Shown: positions 1 through 8,919 of the stretch, one piece after another
Position numbering within the stretch: position 1 is the stretch's first letter
How the letters are laid out: each line of letters starts with the position of its first letter
Notes under the pieces: generated by a model
What the model was told of the DNA's origin: nothing
The model's input: only the letters and a program-made list of their open reading frames with translations
Database searches by the model: none
Program-made: the position numbers and the translations under genes
Assembly: GCF_001945445.1 (NCBI RefSeq)
Contig: NZ_MSXW01000022.1
Span: forward strand, 1-64,000
Direction: 5' to 3'
Source of the DNA: Pseudomonas sp. PA27(2017)
GTDB taxonomy: Bacteria; Pseudomonadota; Gammaproteobacteria; Pseudomonadales; Pseudomonadaceae
Length of the DNA stretch: 64,000 nucleotides

Positions 1-13
1 CAATGACAGAAAA

Positions 14-29
14 GCCCTCCCAAAAGGGC
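14..29 (-). terminator. Hairpin near the left edge, probable minus-strand terminator
   Basis: Arms gccct (14-18) and agggc (25-29) form a short stem. On the minus strand it is followed by TTTTC. It sits downstream of the dctA terminator, so it could be a second stop for dctA read-through or belong to a gene beyond the window. Confidence 0.4.
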
Positions 30-50
30 AGGAACGTATTAACATCGTGC

Positions 51-116
51 ACAAGAACGCCGGTTTGTAGATGTGTTTGCTCGCACGAACATCATCCATC
101 AAACCGGCGTTCTTGT
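51..116. repeat. Long inverted repeat, 17-bp perfect arms
   Basis: Positions 51-67 and 100-116 are exact reverse complements (17 bp), with a 32-nt loop that can pair further (GATGT/ACATC). On the plus strand a U-rich run (TTTCTGTCTTT) follows, so it could end a rightward transcript from outside the window. It is much longer than the neighbouring terminators. No gene lies in 1-214 apart from these hairpins. Confidence 0.6.
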
Positions 117-149
117 TTCTGTCTTTCCCAGGATTCCGTGAAGAACCAT

Positions 150-174
150 AAAAAAGCCCGCCACAAGGGCGGGC
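150..174 (-). terminator. Rho-independent terminator of dctA
   Basis: Seven-bp GC stem, gcccgcc (156-162) with ggcgggc (168-174). On the minus strand it is followed by a run of T (complement of 151-155). It lies 40 bases past the dctA stop and reads in the dctA direction. Confidence 0.8.
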
Positions 175-214
175 CAGGTGACCTTCCCTGCCGGGAAGGT
201 CGACGACATTTCTA

Positions 215-1543
215 TCAGGAAACCTTACCAGCGTTATCGGCAGGCACGGCCACCACGTCCGGACGACCACCGGAGGCCAGCTCGCGCTGCAGGGTGTCTT
301 CGTCCAGCTCCTTGCACCACTTGGCGACCACGATGGTGGCGACGCCGTTACCGACCAGATTGGTCAGCGCGCGGGCTTCGGACATGAAACGGTCGATACC
401 CAGGATCAGCGCCAGGCCGGCAACCGGCAGGTGGCCGACGGCAGACAGAGTGGCGGCCAGAACGATGAAGCCACTACCGGTCACGCCAGCAGCGCCCTTG
501 GAGGCAACCAACAGCACCAGCAGCAGGGTGATCTGGTGGGTGATGTCCATCGGGGTATCGGTGGCCTGGGCGATGAACACCGCGGCCATGGTCAGGTAGA
601 TCGAGGTACCGTCGAGGTTGAAGGAGTAACCGGTAGGGATCACCAGGCCGACGACCGACTTGTTGGCACCGAGTTTTTCCATCTTGGTCAGCATGCGTGG
701 CAGGGCCGACTCGGACGACGAAGTACCCAGCACGATCATCAGCTCTTCGCGGATGTAGCGGATCAGACGCAGGACGCTGAAGCCGTGGGCACGGCAGATG
801 CCGCCCAGCACGATGAGCACGAAGAAGAAGCAGGTGATGTAGAAGCACAGCATCAGCTGACCCAGCTGCACCAGCGAGCCGACACCGTACTGACCGATGG
901 TGAAGGCCATGGCACCGAAGGCACCGATGGGCGCGAGCTTCATGATCATGTTGATGATGCCGAACATGACATGGGCGATGCGATCGATGAATTCGAGCAC
1001 TGGGCGACCGAACTCACCCATGCGCTGCAGCGCAAAGGCGAAGATCACCGAGAAGAACAGTACCTGCAGGATGTCGCCGTTGGCGAAGGCACCGACCACG
1101 GTGGCCGGGATCACGTTGAGCAGGAAGCCGATGGTGGTCTGCGCTTCACCGGCCTGGGCGTAGGCGGCGATCTTACTGGCATCCAGCGTGCTCGGGTCGA
1201 CGTGCATGCCAACACCTGGCTGCACCACGTTGACCACGACCAGACCGATGATCAGGGCGATGGTGGACACGATCTCGAAATACAGCAGCGCGTAGCCGCC
1301 GGTCTTGCCGACTGCCTTCATGTCCTGCATGCCGGCGATGCCGCTGACGACGGTACAGAAGATGATGGGTGCGATGACCATCTTGATGAGCTTGACGAAG
1401 CCATCGCCGAGCGGTTTGAGGGCGACGCCTGTTTCTGGATAGAAATGGCCGAGCAGGATGCCCACGGTGATGGCGAACAGCACCTGGACGTAAAGCATTT
1501 TGTAGAACGGTTGACGGACAACTTCGTTCGTTGTGGCAGTCAT
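215..1543 (-). CDS. dctA: C4-dicarboxylate transporter DctA
   Basis: A 442-residue inner-membrane symporter of the dicarboxylate/amino acid:cation (DAACS) family, importing succinate, fumarate and malate with protons or Na+. The N-terminal pattern ([20 protein letters not shown]) and the hairpin-region motifs ([40 protein letters not shown]) are those of DctA, and the length is normal. A sigma-54 -24/-12 element lies about 125 bases upstream, fitting DctB/DctD control; those regulators are not in the window. It is transcribed alone and ends at a clear terminator. A glutamate transporter of the same family is a less likely reading. Confidence 0.95.
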   Translation of the reverse strand: MTATTNEVVRQPFYKMLYVQVLFAITVGILLGHFYPETGVALKPLGDGFVKLIKMVIAPIIFCTVVSGIAGMQDMKAVGKTGGYALLYFEIVSTIALIIGLVVVNVVQPGVGMHVDPSTLDASKIAAYAQAGEAQTTIGFLLNVIPATVVGAFANGDILQVLFFSVIFAFALQRMGEFGRPVLEFIDRIAHVMFGIINMIMKLAPIGAFGAMAFTIGQYGVGSLVQLGQLMLCFYITCFFFVLIVLGGICRAHGFSVLRLIRYIREELMIVLGTSSSESALPRMLTKMEKLGANKSVVGLVIPTGYSFNLDGTSIYLTMAAVFIAQATDTPMDITHQITLLLVLLVASKGAAGVTGSGFIVLAATLSAVGHLPVAGLALILGIDRFMSEARALTNLVGNGVATIVVAKWCKELDEDTLQRELASGGRPDVVAVPADNAGKVS

Positions 1544-1610
1544 GGTGAATCCTCATGGGTGCGGCTGACATCCAGCGACGTCCGCACCACCTTTCTTGTT
1601 TAGGCGCCAA

Positions 1611-1628
1611 CCCTCCTGACCTGGAGGG
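1611..1628. repeat. Inverted repeat in the dctA leader
   Basis: ccctcc (1611-1616) and ggaggg (1623-1628) with a 6-nt loop. It lies inside the untranslated leader predicted from the sigma-54 promoter. No U-run follows on the minus strand, so it is more likely a leader stem than a terminator. Confidence 0.4.
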
Positions 1629-1668
1629 ATTTGTTAGTAGGACGCTAGCGCGACCTTGACGCAGCAAA

Positions 1669-1684
1669 AGCAAGCGCCATGCCA
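1669..1684 (-). promoter_or_regulatory. Sigma-54 promoter of dctA
   Basis: Read on the minus strand this is TGGCATG-N4-TTGCT, with GG and GC exactly 10 bases apart, matching the -24/-12 consensus TGGCACG-N4-TTGCW at all but one base. Transcription would start near 1657, leaving a leader of about 113 nt. RpoN dependence of dctA is established in Pseudomonas and rhizobia. Confidence 0.8.
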
Positions 1685-1725
1685 TACAAGAAAAAACAGG
1701 ATAAACCTTTGATATAGCTGGATTT

Positions 1726-1766
1726 TAAAAAGAACCGCAGGCGCATTTACGCCGCCAATGGCGGTT
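1726..1766 (-). terminator. Probable terminator of phoPQ
   Basis: aaccgc (1733-1738) pairs with gcggtt (1761-1766) around a GC-rich inner stem. On the minus strand it is followed by CTTTTT (complement of 1727-1732). It lies 57 bases past the phoQ stop and just upstream of the dctA promoter. Confidence 0.6.
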
Positions 1767-1822
1767 TTCCGCACGGCCCTCGCGCAGGCGTGGCGGATTC
1801 CCACCAAAGCAGCTCAACGCAA

Positions 1823-3193
1823 TCAGATGCACACTCGAAAGGCCGCCCCGCCCAGCTCGGACTTTTCGAGAAAAAGCTCACCCTCGTAGCTTTCGATGAT
1901 GTCCTTGACCACCGCGGTACCGATGCCCTGCCCCGGGTGCTGGGCGTCCAGGCGCTCGCCACGGCGCAGGATGCGCTCACGCTGATCCACCGGCACGCCC
2001 GGCCCGTCGTCTTCTACGCAAAGCTGACAGGTGCCACCTTCGATCCGGGCACTGATGCGCACCTGGCCCAGGCACAGGCGGTAGGCGTTTTCCAGCAGGT
2101 TGCCGAGCAACTCGAGCAGCGCGGCACGCTCCATGGGAATTTCCAGCCAGGCATCGAACTGGCGCTGCACGCTGACCTGTTTGTCGCGGTAGACCTTGTC
2201 GAGTGCTCCGCAGAGGTTGTCCACCACGCTGGCCAACGGCACCCGATGGCGCACCAGGCCGCTCTTGCGCAGGCTGGCGCGTTGCAGCTGATAGCCGATC
2301 TGCTGGCTCATGCGCTCGATCTGGCCTTGGAGTATCTGCGACTGCTCACGGTTCTCGGGCTTGGCGGCGATCACCTCCGCGGCGCCCTGCAGCACCGACA
2401 GCGGCGTCTTCAGGCTGTGCGCCAGGTCGTCCAGAGAGTGCCGGTAGCGCTCACGTTGCTGGCGTTCGCTGTCGAGCAGGCGGTTCAGCGAGCCGGTCAG
2501 GCGCAGCAGCTCGCGGGGGTGGTCATCGCTCAGGCGCTCGCGTGTGCCGCCCTCCACTTCGTCCAGTTCTTCACGCAGCCCGCGCAGGCTGCGAAAGCCC
2601 CAGGTCAGCCCGAACCACAACAACCCTAGAAGCAGCAACAGCGCGCCGCCGAGCCACAGGTAGAGCTGCTTGGTGAAATCGTTATAGAGCGCCAGGGTAT
2701 CGCTGGCTGGCTGCATGGTGACGATGCTGAATGCCGCGCTCTGCCCGCGCAGCAGCTTGATCTCCACGTCATAGAGGTAGAACTCGCGGCCCTGGCGATC
2801 CGTGGTGCGCAGCAGTTCGTCGCCGCGCCCGTCATAACGCGGCAGGTAGGACACCGACATGTCACGGGTCGACGGGGACTGCCACACACGCTGCCCGTCG
2901 CGGTCGTAGATGAAGCCCAGCAACTGGGCGTCGGGCAGATCGAACTCCTCGTCGGGCAGCTTGCTGGGCATGCGCAACTTGCCATCGTCGGTGCGGGCGG
3001 CGGATATCAGGGCTCCGGCGTCGGCAGCCAGGCGTTTCTCCACCGATTTTTCCAAGGCGATCAGGAAGGCACCCTGCAAAGCCGGCAACAGCGCCAGCAT
3101 GAACAGTACGGCGATTACCGTGCTGCCGAGCATCAGGCGCAGGCGCAGGGAGGACACCCAATGTGTTTTCAACCGCGCCAAGCCTGACGTCAC
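1823..3193 (-). CDS. phoQ: Sensor histidine kinase PhoQ
   Basis: A 456-residue inner-membrane sensor kinase. TM1 lies at about 20-42 (VLFMLALLPALQ), a periplasmic PhoQ sensor domain spans about 45-175, and TM2 follows at about 178-200. HAMP-like sequence leads to the H-box (DLAHSLKTPLSVLQ), N-box (LLGNLLENAYRLC) and G-boxes (EDDGPGVP, GQGIGTAV). It closely matches remembered P. aeruginosa PhoQ, including the blocks PRYDGRG and IERMSQQIGYQLQRASLRKSG. PhoQ senses low divalent cations and antimicrobial peptides and controls PhoP phosphorylation. The start codon overlaps the phoP stop (ATGA), so the two are translationally coupled. Confidence 0.95.
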   Translation of the reverse strand: MTSGLARLKTHWVSSLRLRLMLGSTVIAVLFMLALLPALQGAFLIALEKSVEKRLAADAGALISAARTDDGKLRMPSKLPDEEFDLPDAQLLGFIYDRDGQRVWQSPSTRDMSVSYLPRYDGRGDELLRTTDRQGREFYLYDVEIKLLRGQSAAFSIVTMQPASDTLALYNDFTKQLYLWLGGALLLLLGLLWFGLTWGFRSLRGLREELDEVEGGTRERLSDDHPRELLRLTGSLNRLLDSERQQRERYRHSLDDLAHSLKTPLSVLQGAAEVIAAKPENREQSQILQGQIERMSQQIGYQLQRASLRKSGLVRHRVPLASVVDNLCGALDKVYRDKQVSVQRQFDAWLEIPMERAALLELLGNLLENAYRLCLGQVRISARIEGGTCQLCVEDDGPGVPVDQRERILRRGERLDAQHPGQGIGTAVVKDIIESYEGELFLEKSELGGAAFRVCI

Positions 3194-3867
3194 CGGCAGC
3201 GCTCGGTGAACAGATAGCCCTGGCCGCGTACCGTCTCGATCGGTTTGAAGCCGTTGCAGTTTTCCAGCTTGCGGCGCAGACGGCCGACCAGCACCTCGAT
3301 CACGTTGGGGTCGCGTTCCTCGTCATCGGGGTATAGCTGCTCGATCAGCCGCTCCTTGGGCACCACCTGTTGATGGTGGCGCATCAGGTACTCGAGGATG
3401 CGGTACTCGTAGGCGGTCAACCCCATGCCCGCACCATCGATCAGCGCCTGCTTGCGGTTCATGTCGAGCAACAACGGGCCGGCCTCGATGGTCGACTGGA
3501 TGAAGCCCGAGGAACGGCGCAGCAGCGCATTGAGGCGCGCTTCGAGTTCTTCGAACTGAAAGGGTTTGACCACGTAATCGTCGGCGCCGGAGGCCAGGCC
3601 CTCGACCTTGTCCTGCCAGTTACCACGGGCGGTGAGAATCAGGATGGGAAAGGTCTTGTCACGACTGCGCAGCTGGCGAATCAGATCCAGCCCGCTGATG
3701 CCCGGCAGACCGAGGTCGATCACCGCCAGGTCATGGTGGTATTCATCGACGCGATACAGCGCCTCCTCGGCATTGGCGACCGCGTCCACCACGTGGCCTT
3801 GTTCGCCGAGTCGGGTATAGAGATGGTGACGCAGCAGCGCCTCATCCTCCACGACCAGCAATTTCAT
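3190..3867 (-). CDS. phoP: Response regulator PhoP
   Basis: A 225-residue OmpR/PhoB-type regulator. The receiver domain covers residues 1-115, with the phospho-acceptor Asp51 (LAVIDLGLPG) and the conserved Lys in YVVKPF. The C-terminal winged helix contains LTAYEYRILEYLM and VEVLVGRLRRKLE-type motifs. The sequence is nearly that of P. aeruginosa PhoP. It should bind the GTTCAG repeats upstream of oprH, so the operon is likely self-activated at low Mg2+. It sits 71 bases downstream of oprH, with a GC hairpin between that may reduce read-through. Confidence 0.96.
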   Translation of the reverse strand: MKLLVVEDEALLRHHLYTRLGEQGHVVDAVANAEEALYRVDEYHHDLAVIDLGLPGISGLDLIRQLRSRDKTFPILILTARGNWQDKVEGLASGADDYVVKPFQFEELEARLNALLRRSSGFIQSTIEAGPLLLDMNRKQALIDGAGMGLTAYEYRILEYLMRHHQQVVPKERLIEQLYPDDEERDPNVIEVLVGRLRRKLENCNGFKPIETVRGQGYLFTERCR

Positions 3868-3938
3868 CGTTGCATGCCCTCTTCATCAGGAGTGAAGCCG
3901 GGCCGCCCAAGGGGCGACCCGAGTCCTCGACAACAGAT

Positions 3939-4547
3939 TTAGAACTTGTAGTTGACGCCCATGTACCACTGCCCGCTGCTATGCAGATCCAGGGAGCCGA
4001 CCTTGCCCTCGCCGTGCGGGGCGAATTCGGTGCTGGCATTGGTGCGCAGGTAACGGTAGCCACCCTCGATGGAAGCGTTATCGTTGACTTCCTGCAGCAA
4101 GCCCGCCTGCAAGCCGGCAGCATACCCGACATTGGTGTCACGCGAGACACCGGGGCTGTTCTGCTCCAGCTTGACCAGACCCAGGGTGCCGCCACCGAAC
4201 AGTTTGGTGCCGTTCTCGTTCAGTGGCAGAAAGGCGTCGTAGCTGCCGAGCAGATTCTGCTGACGCAGCTTGAGGCCGTCGTTGCTACCGGAGATGTACT
4301 CGTAGGTGGCGTAGTAACGGCCGGCATCGTTCTGCTGACCGGCGCGCACGCCCCAGGTGCTGGTGTTGTTGATCACGCCGTCGAAGTTCGGATCACCCAG
4401 GTTGGCATTCAACGCCGAGGACTTCTGGATGTTGTTGCTGGTTTGGCCCCAGGTGAAGCCGGCGAAGTTGTTGTCGGCATGGGCGGTGGACGCAGCGCCG
4501 ACGACCAGGGAAGTTGCCAGAGCCAGTTTGGTCAGAGTCGCTTTCAT
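3939..4547 (-). CDS. oprH: Outer membrane protein OprH, PhoP-regulated
   Basis: A 202-residue precursor with a signal peptide of about 24 residues ending AHA-D, then a small barrel ending in aromatic F (GVNYKF), as outer-membrane barrels do. The motifs GTLGLVKLEQ, ASIEGGYRYLRTNAST and LDLHSSGQWY identify OprH, an eight-stranded slit-like barrel that binds LPS and stabilises the outer membrane when Mg2+ is scarce. First gene of oprH-phoP-phoQ, with PhoP boxes 65 bases upstream of its start. Confidence 0.95.
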   Translation of the reverse strand: MKATLTKLALATSLVVGAASTAHADNNFAGFTWGQTSNNIQKSSALNANLGDPNFDGVINNTSTWGVRAGQQNDAGRYYATYEYISGSNDGLKLRQQNLLGSYDAFLPLNENGTKLFGGGTLGLVKLEQNSPGVSRDTNVGYAAGLQAGLLQEVNDNASIEGGYRYLRTNASTEFAPHGEGKVGSLDLHSSGQWYMGVNYKF

Positions 4548-4611
4548 GGAGATGCCTCTCGATTGGCAGTGGGTTGATGAAGAACTCGAGAATCATCCTG
4601 CCTTGGGTCGA

Positions 4612-4650
4612 CTGAACCCCTCCTGAACCCTTGCTGAACCTCGCCTGAAC
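4612..4650 (-). promoter_or_regulatory. PhoP box: four GTTCAG repeats at 11-bp spacing
   Basis: On the minus strand GTTCAG occurs four times without mismatch, at 4645-4650, 4634-4639, 4623-4628 and 4612-4617, one helical turn apart. Two such hexamers separated by 5 bases form the Pseudomonas PhoP box as I recall it. Four make two adjacent dimer sites. The innermost copy is 65 bases from the oprH start, and a weak -10 (ATGATT) lies about 16 bases further on. Confidence 0.85.
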
Positions 4651-4700
4651 GACCGACCAGCAGGCTTTTCGCCGCCTGCCACGGCGTAATGGCCCAGGCA

Positions 4701-4714
4701 TTGACCAGGGTCAA
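4701..4714 (+). promoter_or_regulatory. Anr/Dnr (FNR-type) box upstream of nap
   Basis: TTGAC-CAGG-GTCAA is a perfect dyad matching the FNR-family consensus TTGAT-N4-ATCAA, with C/G in place of the inner T/A. It lies between oprH and napE, 126 bases before napE. A class II promoter would start near 4749. Anaerobic or nitric-oxide control of nap would fit. Confidence 0.55.
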
Positions 4715-4839
4715 TACCCCACTGGCCAGTGCGACTAAGGTCGGGCTTAACGACCAGAGACCGTCAGGTTGCCAGCGCCAGAAGCGTGGCACCAATCCAT
4801 GACGGCACATGCACACGCCTGACCGATGAAGACCTGCCC

Positions 4840-5007
4840 ATGCCTAGCCCTTCCGAAGACACCGGGGGCAAACGCCGCGAACGCCGGCTGTTTCTATTCC
4901 TGGTGATATTCCTCTTCCCGCTGCTTTCCGTGGCCCTCGTCGGCACCTACGGCTTCGCCGTCTGGTTCCTGCAGATGCTCTTCGGCCCGCCCGGCCCACT
5001 CAACTGA
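4840..5007 (+). CDS. napE: Periplasmic nitrate reductase accessory NapE
   Basis: A 55-residue protein with a basic, polar N-terminus ([10 protein letters not shown]) and a single membrane helix at about 18-46, ending GPPGPLN. Size, topology and place at the head of napDABC identify NapE, a small membrane protein of unclear function found in Pseudomonas and Paracoccus nap operons. I chose the ATG at 4840; the frame is open further upstream but that extension has no membrane or family character. The ribosome site is weak (gatgaag). Confidence 0.85.
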   Translation: MPSPSEDTGGKRRERRLFLFLVIFLFPLLSVALVGTYGFAVWFLQMLFGPPGPLN

Positions 5008-5033
5008 TTCACCTCGGCTTACAGGAGCCCGTC

Positions 5034-5294
5034 ATGGACGCCCCCCTGCACATCGCCAGCTTCATCGTGCATGCCCGCCCCGAGCAGCTCGATGCGGTGC
5101 TCGCCAACCTGCGCCTGCTCGACGACCTGGACGTGCATCAGCACAGCCCGGAAGGCAAGGCCGTGGTGGTGATCGAAGCGGTCGACGAAAAACTCATCCT
5201 GCAGCGCATCGATCAGGTCAACGCGCTGCCCGGCGTGCTCAACGCCGCACTGATCTACCACGAATGCCTCACTTCGGAAGGAGCCGCTCGATGA
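5034..5294 (+). CDS. napD: NapA-specific chaperone NapD
   Basis: An 86-residue cytoplasmic NapD. The start ([17 protein letters not shown]) and a ferredoxin-like beta-alpha-beta pattern ending LIYHE are characteristic. NapD binds the twin-arginine signal of NapA and holds back export until the molybdenum cofactor is in place. It has a good ribosome site (aggag, 5022-5026), and its stop overlaps the napA start (ATGA). Only 26 bases separate it from napE, so the napF found here in P. aeruginosa is missing. Confidence 0.95.
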   Translation: MDAPLHIASFIVHARPEQLDAVLANLRLLDDLDVHQHSPEGKAVVVIEAVDEKLILQRIDQVNALPGVLNAALIYHECLTSEGAAR

Positions 5295-7795
5295 GCATGA
5301 CCCGCCGCGAATTCACCAAGGCCCAGGCTGCAGCCATCGCCGCAGCCGCCGCTGGCCTGCCGATCGTGTCCAGCGCCAGCAATCTGGTCGCCGATGCGGA
5401 GAACACCCGCCTGGACTGGAACAAGGCGCCCTGCCGCTTCTGCGGCACCGGCTGCAGCGTGATGGTCGCCACCCGCGACAACCGCGTGGTGGCCACCCAC
5501 GGCGACATCAAGGCCGAGGTCAACCGCGGCCTGAACTGCGTCAAGGGCTACTTCCTGTCGAAGATCATGTACGGCGTCGATCGTCTGACCACACCACTGC
5601 TGCGCATGAAGAACGGCATCTATGACAAGCAGGGCGAATTCCAGCCGATCAGCTGGGAGCAGGCCTTCGACATCATGGAGGAGAAATTCAAGGCAGCCCT
5701 GCGCGAGCACGGCCCACAGGCGGTCGGCATGTTCGGTTCCGGGCAGTGGACGATCTGGGAAGGCTATGCCGCCAACAAGCTGATGAAGGCCGGCTTTCGC
5801 AGCAACAACATCGACCCCAACGCGCGCCACTGCATGGCCTCGGCGGTGATGGGTTTCATGCGCACCTTCGGCATGGACGAGCCGATGGGCTGCTACGACG
5901 ACATCGAAGCCACGGACAGCTTCGTGCTGTGGGGCTCGAACATGGCCGAGATGCACCCGGTGCTGTGGAGCCGGGTCACCGACCGGCGCCTGAGCCAGCC
6001 CGGCGTCAAGGTGGCGGTGCTGTCGACCTTCGAACACCGCAGCTTCGACCTGGCCGACATCCCCATGGTGTTCAAGCCGCAAACCGACCTGCTGATCCTC
6101 AACTACATCGCCAACCACATTATCCAGAGCGGCGCGGTGAACCAGGATTTCGTCAAGCGCCACACCCGCTTCGCCCTCGGCGCCGACGACATCGGCTATG
6201 GCTTGCGCCCGGACAACCCGCTGGAGGTGAAGGCCAAGAACGCGAAGAACGCCAACACCTGGAGCGACATGTCGTTCGAGCAGTTCGCCGCCTTCGTCAA
6301 ACCCTACACCCTGGAGCGCGCCGCCAGAGAGTCGGGCGTGCCGGCCGAACGTCTCAAGGCGCTGGCCGAGCTGTACGCCGATCCGAAGCGCAAGGTGGTG
6401 TCGTTCTGGACCATGGGCTTCAACCAGCACACCCGAGGCGTGTGGGCCAACAACCTGATCTACAACATCCATTTGCTGACCGGCAAGATCAGCGAGCCGG
6501 GCAACAGCCCCTTCTCGCTGACCGGCCAGCCTTCGGCGTGCGGCACCGCCCGTGAAGTGGGCACCTTCTCGCACCGCCTGCCGGCGGATCTCGTGGTCAC
6601 CAACCCGAAACACCGCGCCACCGCCGAGAAGATCTGGAAACTGCCCGCCGGCACCATCCAGGAAAAGCCCGGTTTCCACGCCGTGGAGCAGAGCCGCATG
6701 CTCAAGGACGGCGTGCTCAAGGTGTACTGGACCCAGGTCAGCAACAACATGCAGGCCGGCCCGAACATCATGCAGGAGGTGCTGCCCGGCTGGCGCAAGC
6801 CGGACAACTTCGTGATCGTCTCCGACGTCTACCCGACCACCTCGGCCCAGGCCGCCGACCTGATTCTGCCCAGCGCCATGTGGGTCGAGAAGGAAGGCGC
6901 CTACGGCAATGCCGAGCGTCGCACGCAGTTCTGGCACCAGCTGGTCGGCGCACCGGGCGAGGCCAAATCCGACCTGTGGCAACTGGTGGAGTTCTCCAAG
7001 CGCTTCACCACCGATGAAGTCTGGCCGGCCGAGCTTTTGGCCCAGACGCCGCAGCTCAAGGGCAAGACGCTCTATGAGGTGCTCTACCGGAACGGCCAGG
7101 TCGACGCCTTCCCGGCCGAACAGCTGGAAAAGGGCTTTCGCAACGACGAAGCGCAGGCCTTCGGCTTCTACCTGCAGAAGGGCCTGTTCGAGGAATACGC
7201 CCAGTTCGGCCGTGGCCATGGCCACGACCTGGCGCCGTTCGACCGCTACCACAGCGAACGCGGCCTGCGCTGGCCGGTGGTCGAGGGTTCGGAAACACGC
7301 TGGCGTTATCGCGAGGGCCACGACCCTTATGTGGCCAAGGGCAGCGACGTGCAGTTCTACGGCTACCCCGACAACCGCGCGATCATCTTCGCCCTGCCCT
7401 ACGAGCCGCCAGCCGAGGCGCCGGACGACGATTACCCGTTCTGGCTCAGCACCGGCCGGGTGCTCGAGCATTGGCACACCGGCAGCATGACCCAACGCGT
7501 CGACGAGCTGCACCGCGCCGTGCCCGATGCACTGGTGTACATGCACCCCGACGATGCCAAGGCCATGAAGGCCCGGCGCGGCAGCGAGGTGAAGGTGATC
7601 AGCCGGCGTGGCGAGATCCGCGCGCGCATCGAGACCCGCGGGCGCAACAAGCCGCCACGCGGCCTGGTGTTCGTGCCGTTCTTCGACGCCAACAAGCTGA
7701 TCAACAAGGTAACCCTCGACGCCACCGACCCGATCTCCAAGCAGACCGACTACAAGAAGTGCGCGGTGAAGATCCAATTGATCAGCGCGGCATGA
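5291..7795 (+). CDS. napA: Periplasmic nitrate reductase catalytic subunit NapA
   Basis: An 834-residue molybdopterin enzyme, the usual length, reducing nitrate to nitrite in the periplasm. A twin-arginine signal ([13 protein letters not shown]) covers about residues 1-30. The [4Fe-4S] cluster ligands are Cys48, Cys51, Cys55 and Cys83, and the Mo-ligating Cys181 lies in [12 protein letters not shown]. bis-MGD domains fill the rest. The start at 5291 puts RR at residues 5-6 and overlaps the napD stop. NapB and NapC downstream supply electrons from the quinol pool. An open frame on the opposite strand over this gene is a codon-bias artefact. Confidence 0.98.
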   Translation: MSMTRREFTKAQAAAIAAAAAGLPIVSSASNLVADAENTRLDWNKAPCRFCGTGCSVMVATRDNRVVATHGDIKAEVNRGLNCVKGYFLSKIMYGVDRLTTPLLRMKNGIYDKQGEFQPISWEQAFDIMEEKFKAALREHGPQAVGMFGSGQWTIWEGYAANKLMKAGFRSNNIDPNARHCMASAVMGFMRTFGMDEPMGCYDDIEATDSFVLWGSNMAEMHPVLWSRVTDRRLSQPGVKVAVLSTFEHRSFDLADIPMVFKPQTDLLILNYIANHIIQSGAVNQDFVKRHTRFALGADDIGYGLRPDNPLEVKAKNAKNANTWSDMSFEQFAAFVKPYTLERAARESGVPAERLKALAELYADPKRKVVSFWTMGFNQHTRGVWANNLIYNIHLLTGKISEPGNSPFSLTGQPSACGTAREVGTFSHRLPADLVVTNPKHRATAEKIWKLPAGTIQEKPGFHAVEQSRMLKDGVLKVYWTQVSNNMQAGPNIMQEVLPGWRKPDNFVIVSDVYPTTSAQAADLILPSAMWVEKEGAYGNAERRTQFWHQLVGAPGEAKSDLWQLVEFSKRFTTDEVWPAELLAQTPQLKGKTLYEVLYRNGQVDAFPAEQLEKGFRNDEAQAFGFYLQKGLFEEYAQFGRGHGHDLAPFDRYHSERGLRWPVVEGSETRWRYREGHDPYVAKGSDVQFYGYPDNRAIIFALPYEPPAEAPDDDYPFWLSTGRVLEHWHTGSMTQRVDELHRAVPDALVYMHPDDAKAMKARRGSEVKVISRRGEIRARIETRGRNKPPRGLVFVPFFDANKLINKVTLDATDPISKQTDYKKCAVKIQLISAA

Positions 7796-7806
7796 GGAGC
7801 ACAGCC

Positions 7807-8292
7807 ATGAAACTGCGTTATCTGCCATTGCTGCTGCTCGCCGTGTTCGGCGTGGCAGTGGCCGCCGACCTCGGCTACCCACTGGACGCCCCGGCACCGG
7901 ACGGGCGCCGCCCAGGCGGCACCCTGACCCAGGAATTCCCGGCGCCGCGCATCGCGCCCGAGGAAAACAAGGACATCCGCCGCGAGCGCAACTACCCCGA
8001 ACAGCCGCCGACCATCCCGCACACCATCGTCGGCTACCAGGTGGACCGTTTCGGCAACCGCTGCATGGCCTGCCACAGCCGCGCCAACAGCGCGCGCAGC
8101 CAGGCGCCGATGATCAGCATCACCCATTACATGGACCGCGAAGGCCAGGCCCTGGCAGCGATGTCGCCGCGCCGCTATTTCTGCACCCAGTGCCACGTCA
8201 CCCAGGCCGAGGTGAAGCCGCTGGTGGAGAACGGTTTCAGGAACATCGACCAGATTCTGCAGGATGAACGCAAACCTGCCGGGCACCCCTGA
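7807..8292 (+). CDS. napB: Periplasmic nitrate reductase dihaem cytochrome NapB
   Basis: A 161-residue precursor with a signal peptide cleaved near AVA-A (about residue 19). Two c-haem sites are visible, CMACH (Cys86-His90) and CTQCH (Cys126-His130), as in NapB. NapB passes electrons from NapC to NapA in the periplasm. It starts 11 bases after napA behind GAGGAGC and lies 9 bases before napC. Confidence 0.96.
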   Translation: MKLRYLPLLLLAVFGVAVAADLGYPLDAPAPDGRRPGGTLTQEFPAPRIAPEENKDIRRERNYPEQPPTIPHTIVGYQVDRFGNRCMACHSRANSARSQAPMISITHYMDREGQALAAMSPRRYFCTQCHVTQAEVKPLVENGFRNIDQILQDERKPAGHP

Positions 8293-8301
8293 GGAGGCAC
8301 C

Positions 8302-8898
8302 ATGAAATCGCTGCTCGCCCTGCTCGGCACTTACTGGAAGATCCTGCGCCGTCCCAGCGTGCACTACAGCCTGGGCTTCCTGACCCTGGGCGGCTTCATC
8401 GCCGGGATCATCTTCTGGGGAGGTTTCAACACCGCGCTGGAGGCCACCAACACCGAGCAATTCTGCATTTCCTGCCATGAAATGCGCGACAACGTGTTCG
8501 TCGAGCTGCAGGACACCATCCACTACAACAACCGCTCCGGAGTGCGTGCCACCTGCCCGGATTGCCACGTGCCGCACCAGTGGACGGACAAGATCGCGCG
8601 CAAGATGCAGGCCTCCAAGGAGGTATGGGGCAAGATCTTCGGCACCATCAACACCCGCGAGAAATTCCTCGAGAAACGCCGCGAGCTGGCCGAACACGAG
8701 TGGGCACGCCTCAAGGCCAACGACTCGCTGGAGTGCCGCAACTGCCACAACTTCGATTTCATGGATTTCACCCGCCAGAGCAAGCGCGCAGCGCAGATGC
8801 ACTCCACGGCGCTGGCCAACGGCGAAGCCACCTGCATCGACTGCCACAAGGGTATCGCCCACAAGCTGCCGGACATGCACGGCGTGCCCGGCTGGTAA
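8302..8898 (+). CDS. napC: Tetrahaem membrane cytochrome NapC
   Basis: A 198-residue NapC/NirT-family protein. One N-terminal membrane anchor (about 18-42) is followed by four CxxCH sites: CISCH, CPDCH, CRNCH and CIDCH. It oxidises membrane quinol and passes electrons to NapB. GGAGG sits just upstream of the start. It is the last nap gene; pcpS begins 21 bases later and may be co-transcribed. Confidence 0.97.
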   Translation: MKSLLALLGTYWKILRRPSVHYSLGFLTLGGFIAGIIFWGGFNTALEATNTEQFCISCHEMRDNVFVELQDTIHYNNRSGVRATCPDCHVPHQWTDKIARKMQASKEVWGKIFGTINTREKFLEKRRELAEHEWARLKANDSLECRNCHNFDFMDFTRQSKRAAQMHSTALANGEATCIDCHKGIAHKLPDMHGVPGW

Positions 8899-8919
8899 GC
8901 GGCGGGCCGGCGCGGCAGA

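Noticed and set aside
1..214. Coding frame running rightward from base 3
   Set aside because: Translation is Arg/Ser/Thr-rich with no family resemblance and overlaps two terminators and dctA in antisense.
5008..5033. A hidden napF
   Set aside because: The space is 26 bases; no frame is possible.
5255..7897. An 880-codon open frame on the minus strand opposite napA
   Set aside because: High GC codon use leaves the opposite strand free of stops. The translated sequence is His/Val/Ala/Gly-rich and low in recognisable domains, and napA on the plus strand is unmistakable.
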